From CAWELS01 sp964468205 (GTDB lineage: Bacteria; Acidobacteriota; Terriglobia; Bryobacterales; Bryobacteraceae), in contig CAYXVG010000027.1 of assembly GCA_964468205.1 (NCBI GenBank), forward strand, positions 1 through 64,000: 64,000 bases of DNA. Reading direction: 5' to 3'. Positions 1-7,810 of this stretch are shown piece after piece (position 1 is the stretch's first letter; every line of letters begins with the position of its first letter). The notes below the pieces were generated by a model that was given only the letters and a program-made list of their open reading frames with translations, was not told the DNA's origin and made no database searches. Made by a program: the position numbers and the translations under genes.

Positions 1-238
1 TTTCCCGCGCCAGGAAAACGGCGTGGTCGAAGTCCTCCTGCAGCGGCTTCGTTATCTGCTCGAACGCGACGTAGATGATATCCAGATGGATGTGCCGGCC
101 CTGAATCAACCGGATCTGTTTGCGCAGCGAGGTTGCGGTCAACTTGGGAAGTCCCCAGCGATACCCCAGGAAATCGTGAACAATCGAGATGGTTCCCGAG
201 GCGTCAACGCATTGAGCGATGCTCCGCAGCGATGTCAT
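1..238 (-). CDS. Hypothetical protein, C-terminus cut by window edge
   Basis: An open minus-strand frame begins at an ATG (236-238) and runs off the left edge without a stop. About 79 residues are visible, starting MTSLRSIAQC. The start lies 13 bases after the stop of the upstream repeat protein and has a GGGAG Shine-Dalgarno-like sequence, so the two are probably co-transcribed. The visible part is a mixed hydrophobic/charged sequence with no signal peptide, membrane segment or motif I recognise. Function unknown. Its only context clue is the coupling to the solenoid protein. Confidence 0.6.
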   Translation of the reverse strand, partial: MTSLRSIAQCVDASGTISIVHDFLGYRWGLPKLTATSLRKQIRLIQGRHIHLDIIYVAFEQITKPLQEDFDHAVFLARE

Positions 239-251
239 GGCCAGTTGCTCC

Positions 252-2177
252 CTACTGCAGGGCGACCAGGATCGGTATCAGCCCCTGGCCCTCCTCCCAC
301 GCGCGAAGCGCCTTGCCAATGACGGAGCCCGCTGTCCGGCCCCGATCGCTGGCGCGCATTGCGTGTCCCGCCGTGGCCGATGTCGTCAGCAGGTCCCCCA
401 CCCGGATCGGCCCGTATGCCGCATCCACCTTGCAAAACACCTTCCCCACCAGCGCCACGGGCACGCGGCTCCCCGGCGCCCCGCGGCGGTCGAGCAGGAT
501 CCCCGGACGGTAGTCTCCCGCGCCCGATATCACCCCGGCCACCCGAGGGTCGTAAGCCTGGTCGCTCGTACGCACGCGGCCCTCGTCGTCGAGTACCGTC
601 ACCGTGCCCGGATCGAGCGCTTCCGGAACGGCCGCGTCGAACTCCTCCGCGCAATCGGCGTTGATCAGAATAATATCCCCCGAATTCCCGCTCAGATGAA
701 TCGTATTATTCCCGCCGGCGTCCTTGACGAAAACATCGCCGGACTCGCCATGCCCCCCGATCCCGACGTTCCCATTGGAGCCTTTCAAATGCATCACATC
801 GTCTCCATCGGCGTTCCGGATGAAGAGATCGCCCGCCTGGCCGTTGCCTCCGACCCCGATGTTCCCGCTCGACCCGTTGATGACGATGCTGTCCTCCCCA
901 TCCGAGTTCTTGACGAAGATGTTTCCCGGCGTTCCCGGCGACCCGATACCGGCATTCGCCGCGGCGCCGTTCAACACAATCGAATCGGCCCCGTTGCCGT
1001 CCTTCACGAACAGCGCCCCGGCGTTCCCTGCCCCGCCCAATCCGGCGTTGGCCGTGGCGCCGTTGAGCACGATGCGGTTCGTGCCGGTCGCGTCCTTGAC
1101 GAACAATGCCCCGGCGTTTCCCTCCACGCCTAGCCCGCAGTTCCCGGTGGCGCCGTTGAGTACGATGATGTTCTCCCCGCTGTCTGACCGGACGTCGATG
1201 CGTCCCGCCTGGTCTTGCCGGCCGCACCGGATCGCCGCATCGTTCCCGTCAAGCTGGATCTGAGTCCTACCCGCATCGTCAATTGCAAACACGTCCCGGA
1301 ACCTTCCGCTTTCTCCAGTGACCCGGCCGGACTGCCCGTTCAGCGTGATCTTGCTCGTCCCCTCGCGGTCCTTCACCGTGACGCGGCCGGATCGCCCCGC
1401 TGCTCCCGCCTCCAATTCGGCCTGCGCACCATCGAGGTGCAACACTGTCCGCCCCGCTTCATCCTGAATGCCAACCACTCCCGCTTGCCCGCTCACCCCG
1501 GCCGAGATCCTGGCCTCGTCTCCGGCTAGCTCCACCGTAACCGGGCCCGACGGCGGGCCGCCGCTGAAGCCAGGCTCTCCGGGCTGCGGAGGCTGGCGAA
1601 GGCGAACCCGGGCATGTTCCGCTTCCGCTTCCACTCTCGGCCGCGCCTCCGAATTGCGCAGTGTCAGCGATCCGTCCGCGCCGGCGCCCCCGGCGCGAAC
1701 CTCCCCTTCCGTCCCGTCGAGTCGAATCGTCGCGCCGCCGCCTGCGCCGGAAACTTGCAGCGTTCCCGCCGTGCCCTCAGCGCCGATTCGCGCCAGCGCC
1801 TGCTGCCCGTTCAACTCGATCGTGAGCGTGCGCCCCGCTCCGGAATCGAACCGGCTGAGTTGCAGTGAGCCGTCGTCTGCCTGGAGAAGCACCGTCGCGC
1901 CTTCCTCGACGTCACCGTGCGGCGCTTCGGCATGAAAGCCGGCTATCACCCCGCTGGCCCGCGAACCGCCGGCATGAATCCTGCCGCGGGCGTCAATCTG
2001 AATCCGCAGCTCGTCGTCGTGATCCGGACTCGTAATCACGATGCTTCCCGGCCGGCCTTGAAACCCCGCGCGAATTCTAACCTCGTCTCCGTCCAGTCGA
2101 ATCGTAATGTCGCCGTTGGAGTCCTCTAGCTCAAGCAATTGTTCAGGCAATGCATCCTCCTTATGCCCCTGGACCAT
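252..2177 (-). CDS. Repeat-rich solenoid-like structural protein
   Basis: This 641-residue protein is mostly imperfect repeats. From about residue 323 to 508 they settle into a regular 31-residue unit of the form G-N-A-G-x-L-F-V-K-D-x-x-G-x-x-x-I-V-L-N-G-A-x-x-N-A-G-L-G, and looser copies fill residues 15-320. Each unit looks like two short beta strands separated by Gly/Asn turns, as expected for a beta-solenoid. The last 130 residues are a different, non-repeated domain ending in G-L-I-P-I-L-V-A-L-Q, which resembles C-terminal domains I associate with large structural or surface proteins. There is no obvious signal peptide, and the start is followed by acidic sequence. The role is unknown. 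A structural, ice-binding-like or tail-fibre-like function is possible but not shown. Confidence 0.75.
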   Translation of the reverse strand: MVQGHKEDALPEQLLELEDSNGDITIRLDGDEVRIRAGFQGRPGSIVITSPDHDDELRIQIDARGRIHAGGSRASGVIAGFHAEAPHGDVEEGATVLLQADDGSLQLSRFDSGAGRTLTIELNGQQALARIGAEGTAGTLQVSGAGGGATIRLDGTEGEVRAGGAGADGSLTLRNSEARPRVEAEAEHARVRLRQPPQPGEPGFSGGPPSGPVTVELAGDEARISAGVSGQAGVVGIQDEAGRTVLHLDGAQAELEAGAAGRSGRVTVKDREGTSKITLNGQSGRVTGESGRFRDVFAIDDAGRTQIQLDGNDAAIRCGRQDQAGRIDVRSDSGENIIVLNGATGNCGLGVEGNAGALFVKDATGTNRIVLNGATANAGLGGAGNAGALFVKDGNGADSIVLNGAAANAGIGSPGTPGNIFVKNSDGEDSIVINGSSGNIGVGGNGQAGDLFIRNADGDDVMHLKGSNGNVGIGGHGESGDVFVKDAGGNNTIHLSGNSGDIILINADCAEEFDAAVPEALDPGTVTVLDDEGRVRTSDQAYDPRVAGVISGAGDYRPGILLDRRGAPGSRVPVALVGKVFCKVDAAYGPIRVGDLLTTSATAGHAMRASDRGRTAGSVIGKALRAWEEGQGLIPILVALQ

Positions 2178-2527
2178 GTCACCGGTTGAGGACCGGCGCC
2201 CATCGGCTAACCGGGATCAACTCAGCGGTTCCGCCGCATATCAGCGCCCACGCCATACCTACGGATCGCGCCGGGACTCGAGCGTCTCGAGATGATCTGG
2301 TAACTTGACCCAGGATTCCAGTTTCCCAGTAGCCCCAAGTGTATTCGAACCGCCGCGGCCATGCAATCAAAAATCCGACTGGAAAGTTCGACCACTGGCT
2401 GGCTGTCCCCGATGATTCCCGATAATTCCGCGAGTCCCTCCAGCAGGCGTCCTGCCGCGGCAATCCGCCCTCCTGTCACCCCCCTGTAACTCCATCCCGC
2501 GGCCGGCATCCGGTAGAATGGCAACTT
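2178..2527. other. Divergent intergenic region, no gene recognised
   Basis: This 350-base region separates the minus-strand solenoid gene from tpiA. Short open frames exist on the minus strand (for example 2179-2463) but encode nothing recognisable and have no ribosome site. It probably carries both promoters. The only candidate I see is the TAGAAT hexamer just before tpiA. Confidence 0.5.
2514..2519 (+). promoter_or_regulatory. Candidate -10 hexamer of tpiA
   Basis: TAGAAT ends 8 bases before the tpiA ATG. There is no clear -35 box and no Shine-Dalgarno sequence between it and the start, so transcription may begin at or very near the start codon. The same layout recurs at other genes in this window. 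Confidence 0.35.
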
Positions 2528-3292
2528 ATGGCAAGCAATCGAACCCCCATCATGGCCGGCAACTGGAAGATGTACATGACCCCCAGTGAGACCACGGCAT
2601 TCTTCAATGAATTCACACCGCTCGTGGCGGACGCCCAGGGTCAGGAGATCGTAATCTGCCCGCCCTACGTCTCCATTCCGGCCGGCGTCGCCGCCGCCGA
2701 AGGCACGCGGATCGAGATCGGCGGCGAAAACCTGTACTGGGAAAAGGAAGGCGCCTACACCGGCGAGATCTCCGGCGCGATGCTCGTGGATGCAGGCGCG
2801 AAATGGGTGATCATCGGCCACAGCGAGCGGCGTCAGTACTTCGGCGAAACCGAAGAGACCGTGCTAAAGCGGACCGTCGCGGCCCTCGATCATGGCCTCA
2901 ATCCCATCGTCTGCGTGGGCGAGCACCTCGAGGAGCGCGAAGCCGGCAAAACCAACGACGTCCTCGTCGGCCAGATCCAGGGCGGCCTCAAGAGCCTTAG
3001 CGCCGGGCAGTTCGCTCAAGTCACCATCGCCTATGAACCCGTCTGGGCCATCGGCACCGGCAAAACCGCGACGCCCGAAATCGCCGCCGATGCCCACCAA
3101 GTCATCCGCGAGGAAATCGCCAAAATATTCGGAGGCGAAGCCGCTTCCGCCGTGCGCATCCTCTACGGCGGCAGCGTCAAACCCGCCAACGTAAAAGAGC
3201 TAATGGCCGAGGACGAAATCGACGGCGCCCTCGTCGGCGGCGCCAGCCTCAAACCCGACAGCTTCGCCGCCATCGTCAATTTCAACAAGTAG
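2528..3292 (+). CDS. tpiA: Triosephosphate isomerase
   Basis: This 254-residue cytoplasmic enzyme interconverts dihydroxyacetone phosphate and glyceraldehyde 3-phosphate in glycolysis and gluconeogenesis. All hallmarks are visible: the N-terminal AGNWKM with Asn12 and Lys14, catalytic His98 in IGHSERR, catalytic Glu170 in AYEPVWAIGTGK with the mobile loop following, and the phosphate-binding LYGGSVKP near the C-terminus. The length is normal for the family. It stands alone rather than in the common gap-pgk-tpi operon. The ATG at 2528 is the only sensible start because it places the conserved lysine correctly. Confidence 0.98.
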   Translation: MASNRTPIMAGNWKMYMTPSETTAFFNEFTPLVADAQGQEIVICPPYVSIPAGVAAAEGTRIEIGGENLYWEKEGAYTGEISGAMLVDAGAKWVIIGHSERRQYFGETEETVLKRTVAALDHGLNPIVCVGEHLEEREAGKTNDVLVGQIQGGLKSLSAGQFAQVTIAYEPVWAIGTGKTATPEIAADAHQVIREEIAKIFGGEAASAVRILYGGSVKPANVKELMAEDEIDGALVGGASLKPDSFAAIVNFNK

Positions 3293-3308
3293 CTCCCCAC
3301 CCTCTTGG

Positions 3309-3326
3309 CGCGGCGATCCCGCCGCG
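3309..3326 (+). terminator. Possible hairpin after tpiA
   Basis: A perfect 7-bp stem (CGCGGCG/CGCCGCG) with a 4-base loop lies 17 bases after the tpiA stop. No T-run follows, so it is at best a weak or factor-assisted terminator. Confidence 0.25.
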
Positions 3327-3531
3327 GAGATCTCAGCGCCTCTGTCAGCGCCATTCGCGGTTGGCTGCGCAGTCGTCAGCGACGAATCCTACACAGAGAG
3401 TGAGTTAGTTATTGACGTCCGCCTGAATACCGAAAAGAAGCAGCCCGGCCGCCTCGAATCCGAGACCATTGTCAACGCTATGGGGCCAGCGAAAACTCCG
3501 CAAACACACCCGGCCTGCGCGCTCTTGCTCC

Positions 3532-3775
3532 TCAAGCCGGCAGTTCGACCTCAATCTCCTGGACCATAGATGTCGGCGACGGGTCGGCGCGCGGAGCCTC
3601 CTGGTAAATGGGAATGGCGTCTCGGGCCCGAGCCGGTGTGTTCCTCTCGTGTCCGCCCCGTCACGAGTATGGTCGGAAGCTTCAGCACGTACGCACTGTA
3701 GCCGGCTTCATCACCCTCGATGATGAGGGGTTTCTTGACGGACCGGATTATAGCGCTCGGTCGAGTCTTTCGCAT
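3532..3775 (-). pseudogene. Frameshifted HicB-like antitoxin remnant
   Basis: On the minus strand, one frame reads KKPLIIEGDEAGYSAYV then LPTILVTGRTREE, the usual N-terminal half of a HicB-family antitoxin. The matching C-terminal half, RARDAIPIYQEAP to EIEVELPA followed by TGA, is in the neighbouring frame. One extra base near 3634 joins them. The residue before KKPL is a valine GTC codon rather than a start, so the original start may also be lost; the nearest in-frame ATG is at 3773-3775. I see no HicA toxin next to it. It is either a decayed solitary antitoxin or a single sequencing error. Family assignment is from the conserved motifs. Confidence 0.7.
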
Positions 3776-3982
3776 GCCTGATTTGAACTTCGGTTGGGCC
3801 GACATTTCTTCTGTAGCCGAAAGTCATATGAGTATCGCTCAAACTGAAGGAGTTGTAAGGAAAACGGACTACCACGCACGCCGAGGCGGTCGGAGAGCCC
3901 GATTTTCACCTGTGGTATACTCAGTGCGGCTGAGGTTCTGTGCAAGCGTGACCGTCTTCGTTTTGGCACGAGAGGAGGCTTG

Positions 3983-4237
3983 ATGGCTTTGAAGACTACC
4001 GACGAGAAAGAGGCTCTGCGGAACGAACTGTTAGCGCAGGTGAAGCGCACACCTGCCGGAACTCGCATCAGTGCCCTCGGTCAGCGGCTCCGAAAACGTA
4101 GCCGGTGGAAGAAAGTCAGAGATGTTGATATAAAGACCGTCGTACTTCCGATGGTTATGGGCGGCACCTTGAAGTACACTCCGGACTTGAAGATCAGGCT
4201 TGCCAAACCGAAGCGCAAAACGAAACTCACCCGCTAG
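3983..4237 (+). CDS. Small basic protein upstream of the HD-domain gene
   Basis: This 84-residue, strongly basic protein starts at the ATG at 3983, which has an excellent Shine-Dalgarno sequence (AGGAGG, 4-5 bases upstream). A TATACT-like sequence about 70 bases upstream could be its promoter. It ends in a Lys/Arg-rich tail (KPKRKTKLTR) and has no signal peptide or membrane segment. Its end overlaps the next gene by 38 bases if that gene starts at TTG 4200, so the two are probably translationally coupled. I do not recognise a family. Nucleic-acid binding is suggested only by the charge. Confidence 0.65.
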   Translation: MALKTTDEKEALRNELLAQVKRTPAGTRISALGQRLRKRSRWKKVRDVDIKTVVLPMVMGGTLKYTPDLKIRLAKPKRKTKLTR

Positions 4238-5519
4238 CCAGAAGCGACACAACGCAGCTCGCTACATCCGCGAGCCTTCGCGGGATTGGAGAACAGCCGG
4301 TCAGCGCGATCGTGATCGTGTCTTATACGCCGGTGAACTTGCGCGCCTCGCAGAGATAACCCAGGTTATTTCACCCGATCTTGGATATGTTTTCCATAAC
4401 CGGCTCACGCACTCACTCAAAGTTGCACAAATTGCAAGGCGAATCGCCGAACACCTCTCCAGGTCACAGCGGCTTCTGGTGGCCGAGTTTGGCGGACTAG
4501 ATGCGGATGCAGCGGAAGCTGCGGGTCTGGCTCATGATCTTGGACATCCGCCTTTCGGACACGTCGCCGAAGAGGAGTTGGACAAGGTCGTTCGAGCCGC
4601 GGGCGTCGATGACGGATACGACGGGAATGCGCAGTCCTTCCGCATTGTTACCCGCCTCGCAACGAGCGATGCAAGAGGTCTAGCCGAAGATGCCATCCCC
4701 GGCCTGAACTGGACCCGACAAACACTCGACGGCATTCTCAAATACCCATGGGCACATCTTGAGAATGAGGATGAGCCGAAGAAGTGGGGCTACTACAGTA
4801 CCGAGCGAGAGGTTTTCGAATGGGTACGTCGCCGCCGACTGCCAATGCAGCGCGGGCTGATAGCCGAGGTTATGGATTGGGCCGATGACGTCACCTACGC
4901 GATTCACGATCTTACGGATTTCTTCCGTGTCGGACGCATTCCCCTTGACCGGTTCAAGGGGAAGACCACCCAGAGACACCGTTTCATGGAGCAGGTCTTC
5001 CGCCGCAAGCCAAAGTGGAGACGAAGCAGGACGAAATATGAGGGAGCCCTCGATGCGGTGTTGGATGTGTTTCCGTTCGAGCCAGAGGAGAAATACGCCG
5101 ACACCCAAGAACACCGAGCTCGACTGTACGGTTTCACAACCACCTTGATAGCTCAATATGTGAACGCCATCAGGGTTTGCCGGCCGACAAGGAGTGACTC
5201 AAAACTGGTCACGATAGAGCCTGAAGCCGAGTTGCAGGTCGCCGTCCTGAAACAGTTCATCTGGGAGTACATTATAGAAGATCCGATCCTAGCCCTTCCG
5301 CAGCAAGGACAGCGCAGAGCCATTAGGAGCGTTTTCAGGACGCTTCTTTTGGCCGTTAAGAAACGTCAGCATTACCTTTTTGCAGAAGGTGTACGCCAGC
5401 GACTCCAGGCTGTCTGCGACAAGCGCGAGCAAGAAGTCCGGTTCGTTGCGGACTACGTCGCCGGAATGACCGAGAAAGAGGTATTACGCGTCTATCGCGA
5501 ACTCAGAGGGCACAGGTAG
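4200..5519 (+). CDS. HD-domain dNTP triphosphohydrolase-like protein
   Basis: The 439-residue protein has the HD metal-binding pattern of dGTPase-type enzymes: H71 in NRLTHSLKVAQ, H112-D113 in LAHDLGHPPFGH, and a later aspartate in WADDVTYAIHDL. Family members hydrolyse deoxynucleoside triphosphates to the nucleoside plus triphosphate. The N-terminal motif RDRDRVLYAGELARLAEITQV also fits the family. The start is uncertain: TTG 4200 gives the length above, and residues before about 36 look unconserved. Codon use and GC are more relaxed than in flanking genes, which suggests transfer. It follows a small basic protein and a toxin-antitoxin remnant. Either housekeeping nucleotide control or phage defence by dNTP depletion is possible. 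Confidence 0.85.
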   Translation: MPNRSAKRNSPASQKRHNAARYIREPSRDWRTAGQRDRDRVLYAGELARLAEITQVISPDLGYVFHNRLTHSLKVAQIARRIAEHLSRSQRLLVAEFGGLDADAAEAAGLAHDLGHPPFGHVAEEELDKVVRAAGVDDGYDGNAQSFRIVTRLATSDARGLAEDAIPGLNWTRQTLDGILKYPWAHLENEDEPKKWGYYSTEREVFEWVRRRRLPMQRGLIAEVMDWADDVTYAIHDLTDFFRVGRIPLDRFKGKTTQRHRFMEQVFRRKPKWRRSRTKYEGALDAVLDVFPFEPEEKYADTQEHRARLYGFTTTLIAQYVNAIRVCRPTRSDSKLVTIEPEAELQVAVLKQFIWEYIIEDPILALPQQGQRRAIRSVFRTLLLAVKKRQHYLFAEGVRQRLQAVCDKREQEVRFVADYVAGMTEKEVLRVYRELRGHR

Positions 5520-5639
5520 CAAGCTAGCCGAGTCAGCGAAACACGTTGTAGGCGTGATACTCCAGATTATCAAGCGACGGCCTGGCCCAGACGTCATCGA
5601 GTCACACCAAATTAGAAAATATTTTCCCCATAACTACAG

Positions 5640-5778
5640 TCACTTACACGTGGTCGCCCCTGGTCTGCTGGAAACCCCGTGCTAGCCTCGCTGATGTAGA
5701 CGGTGTGGTGGCCTCTACATCTTGATTCGCATGATGTACCTCGTTTTCGGGGACCGGTTCCGCCGGTCCCCGCTTTTT
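5640..5778 (+). ncRNA. Candidate structured RNA or leader with terminator
   Basis: The 414-base gap between the HD gene and the next gene holds a compact run of stems on the plus strand. GATGTAGA (5693-5700) can pair with TCTACATC (5714-5721). The same TCTACATC can instead pair with GATGTA (5733-5738), so the two stems are mutually exclusive. A strong terminator hairpin follows. CACG/CGTG near 5647-5680 could close a further stem. A TACAGT-like sequence near 5634 may be the promoter. This could be a stand-alone small RNA or an attenuator-type leader for the gene at 5934. I do not recognise an RNA family. Confidence 0.45.
5749..5778 (+). terminator. Rho-independent terminator
   Basis: GGGGACCGG (5749-5757) pairs perfectly with CCGGTCCCC (5763-5771) around a 5-base loop and is followed by GCTTTTTC. 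The T-run is on the plus strand only, so it ends a plus-strand transcript. Confidence 0.8.
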
Positions 5779-5933
5779 CGCTCGCCGCCCGTAGGATGCA
5801 CCTCACCGCTGCACTTGCCGGCCTGCACGCGTTTGCAGAGGCCGGTGACGGTTCTGCAGCTTAATCCAGCTTCAATCCTGCGGAATAAGCGTCGAAACCG
5901 TCACACCGGACCGAAGTTGATATTATTGCCGTC

Positions 5934-7757
5934 ATGTCCTCTCGATTCCCGCGCCTCTTCGCGCCGCTCGTCCTCGCGCTGCTCTTCGTCCTCTCCTGCG
6001 CCTCCGCCCCCGAGCCCGTCATCTCGGGCGACCTCATGGTCTGGCACAAAGTCACCCTCGCCTTCGCCGGGCCTGAAACCTCCGAAGACGCCGAACCGAA
6101 CCCGTTCCGCGACTTCCGCCTGAACGTCACCTTCACCCACGCCGCCTCGGGCGAATCCTTCACCGTGCCGGGATACTTCGCCGCCGATGGCGATGCCGCG
6201 AACAGTTCCGCCACCGCCGGCAACATCTGGAAAGCCCACTTCTCGCCCGAAGCCGAGGGCGAGTGGAACTGGACCGCTTCCTTCCGCGCCGGACCCGATG
6301 TCGCCATCAGCCTGGTCCCCGGCGCCGGCGAGCCGGCCGCATTCGACGGCGCATCCGGTTCGTTCACCGTCGCGCCCTCGGACAAGGCCGGCCGCGACTT
6401 CCGCGCCAAGGGACGCCTCGATTACGTCGGAGGCCATCACCTCCGCCACGCCGGCAACGGCGAGTATTTCCTTAAGGGTGGCGCCGACAGCCCCGAAAAC
6501 TTCCTCGCCTATTACGAATTCGACAACACCTACGACACCGAGGCGCGGTTCAACGAAGGTACGAACGAGAAGGGCAAGTTCATACACGAATACGCTCCCC
6601 ACGCCGGCGACTACCAACCCGGCGGCGAATCCCTCTGGCAGGACGGCAAGGGCCGGAACATCATCGGCGCGCTCCACTACCTCGCCGGCAAGGGCATGAA
6701 CTCGGTCTACTTCCTCACCTATAACATCGATGGTGGCGACGGGAAAGACGTCTGGATGTGGTCCGCCGAAGACGTCCGCGACCGCTATGACTGCTCGAAG
6801 CTCGGCCAGTGGGAAATCGTCTTCTCCCACATGACCCGCCTCGGACTCATGCTCCACGTCATCACCCAGGAAACCGAGAACGATCACGCCCTCGGCGGCA
6901 GCCCCGGCCTCAACCCCGAGCGCAGGCTTTACTACCGCGAGCTGATCGCGCGCTTCGCCCACCACCCGGCCCTCGTCTGGAACCAGGGCGAGGAAAACAA
7001 CGTCTCGGCGGCGGACCGCAAGGAGATCGCCAACTTCATCCGCGCCCTCGACCCCTATACCCACCCCATCACCGTTCACTCCCACAACAACAAAGCGCGG
7101 CAGGACTACGCCGGAATCCTCGGCGCGGATAACTTCGAAGTTACCTCCATTCAGGGAAAAATGGAGAACTACAACGACGACGCCATCTACTTCCGCCAGG
7201 CGTCCGCCGCCGCCGGCCGCCCCTGGGCCGTCTTCGGCGACGAGCAGCCGCCGGCCACCCACGGCGTGGTCCCCGACAGCGAGGATCCCGCTCACGATGT
7301 CCCCCGCAAGTACGGCCTCTGGGGCAATCTCATGGGCGGCGGCTCCGGAGTCGAGTGGTACTTCGGCTACGAATTCCCGCACATGGACCTGAACTGCGAA
7401 GACTGGCGCTCTCGCGACAAAATGTGGGACCTCACCCGCCACGGCCTCGAGTTCTTCCGTAACCACCTCCCCTTCTGGGAGATGGAGCCCGCCAACGGCC
7501 TCGCCCACGGCGGCAAGGAAGTCCGCGTCCTCGCCAAAGCCGGAGAAGTCTACGCCGTCTACCTCACCAACGGCGGCGCCGCCGCCCTCGAACTCGCTCC
7601 CGGCTCCTACACCGTGAAGTGGTACAACCCCCGCACCGGCGGCCCGCTCCTCAGCGGTTCCGTCCAATCCATCACCGGCCCCGGACGCCAACCCATCGGC
7701 GCCCCCCCGTCCGATCCCAACTCCGACTGGGCCGCCCTAATCACCCGGCAAAACTAA
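5934..7757 (+). CDS. Exported DUF5060/DUF4038-type glycosidase-like lipoprotein
   Basis: This 607-residue protein starts with a hydrophobic leader ending in FVLSC, a plausible lipobox, so it is probably a lipoprotein facing the periplasm or surface. Residues 30-125 look like a DUF5060 beta domain. Residues 145-510 resemble the DUF4038-type TIM barrel of putative glycoside hydrolases, with GEYFLKGGADSPEN and a GEENN segment that may include an acidic catalytic residue. The last 90 residues resemble the small beta domain often called putative collagen-binding. A TATTAT hexamer ends 7 bases before the ATG. The neighbouring sulfatase and fucosidase genes suggest it acts on plant or algal polysaccharide; its substrate is unknown. 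Confidence 0.8.
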   Translation: MSSRFPRLFAPLVLALLFVLSCASAPEPVISGDLMVWHKVTLAFAGPETSEDAEPNPFRDFRLNVTFTHAASGESFTVPGYFAADGDAANSSATAGNIWKAHFSPEAEGEWNWTASFRAGPDVAISLVPGAGEPAAFDGASGSFTVAPSDKAGRDFRAKGRLDYVGGHHLRHAGNGEYFLKGGADSPENFLAYYEFDNTYDTEARFNEGTNEKGKFIHEYAPHAGDYQPGGESLWQDGKGRNIIGALHYLAGKGMNSVYFLTYNIDGGDGKDVWMWSAEDVRDRYDCSKLGQWEIVFSHMTRLGLMLHVITQETENDHALGGSPGLNPERRLYYRELIARFAHHPALVWNQGEENNVSAADRKEIANFIRALDPYTHPITVHSHNNKARQDYAGILGADNFEVTSIQGKMENYNDDAIYFRQASAAAGRPWAVFGDEQPPATHGVVPDSEDPAHDVPRKYGLWGNLMGGGSGVEWYFGYEFPHMDLNCEDWRSRDKMWDLTRHGLEFFRNHLPFWEMEPANGLAHGGKEVRVLAKAGEVYAVYLTNGGAAALELAPGSYTVKWYNPRTGGPLLSGSVQSITGPGRQPIGAPPSDPNSDWAALITRQN

Positions 7758-7794
7758 CTCTGTGTTCCTCTGTGCGTCCTCTGTGTTCTCTGTG
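7758..7794. repeat. Four imperfect CTCTGTG repeats between convergent genes
   Basis: CTCTGTG occurs at 7758, 7768, 7779 and 7788, spaced 9-11 bases, in the short gap between two convergent genes. Read on the other strand it is a CACAGAG-type array, a motif I know as a dispersed intergenic repeat in several environmental bacterial genomes. No gene is affected. Confidence 0.7.
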
Positions 7795-7810
7795 GTTTAA
7801 GATCTGGCGC

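Noticed and set aside
2179..2463. 94-codon minus-strand frame between the solenoid gene and tpiA
   Set aside because: No ribosome site, unusual composition and no recognisable features; it probably is intergenic.
5640..5778. Identification of the structured RNA as 6S RNA or tmRNA
   Set aside because: The fold lacks a long closed rod with a central bubble and has no tRNA-like ends or tag frame, so no family was assigned.
5901..7691. 596-codon open frame on the minus strand
   Set aside because: It is fully antisense to the DUF5060-type gene, is Gly/Val/Ala-rich in the manner of high-GC shadow frames, and has no ribosome site or recognisable motif.
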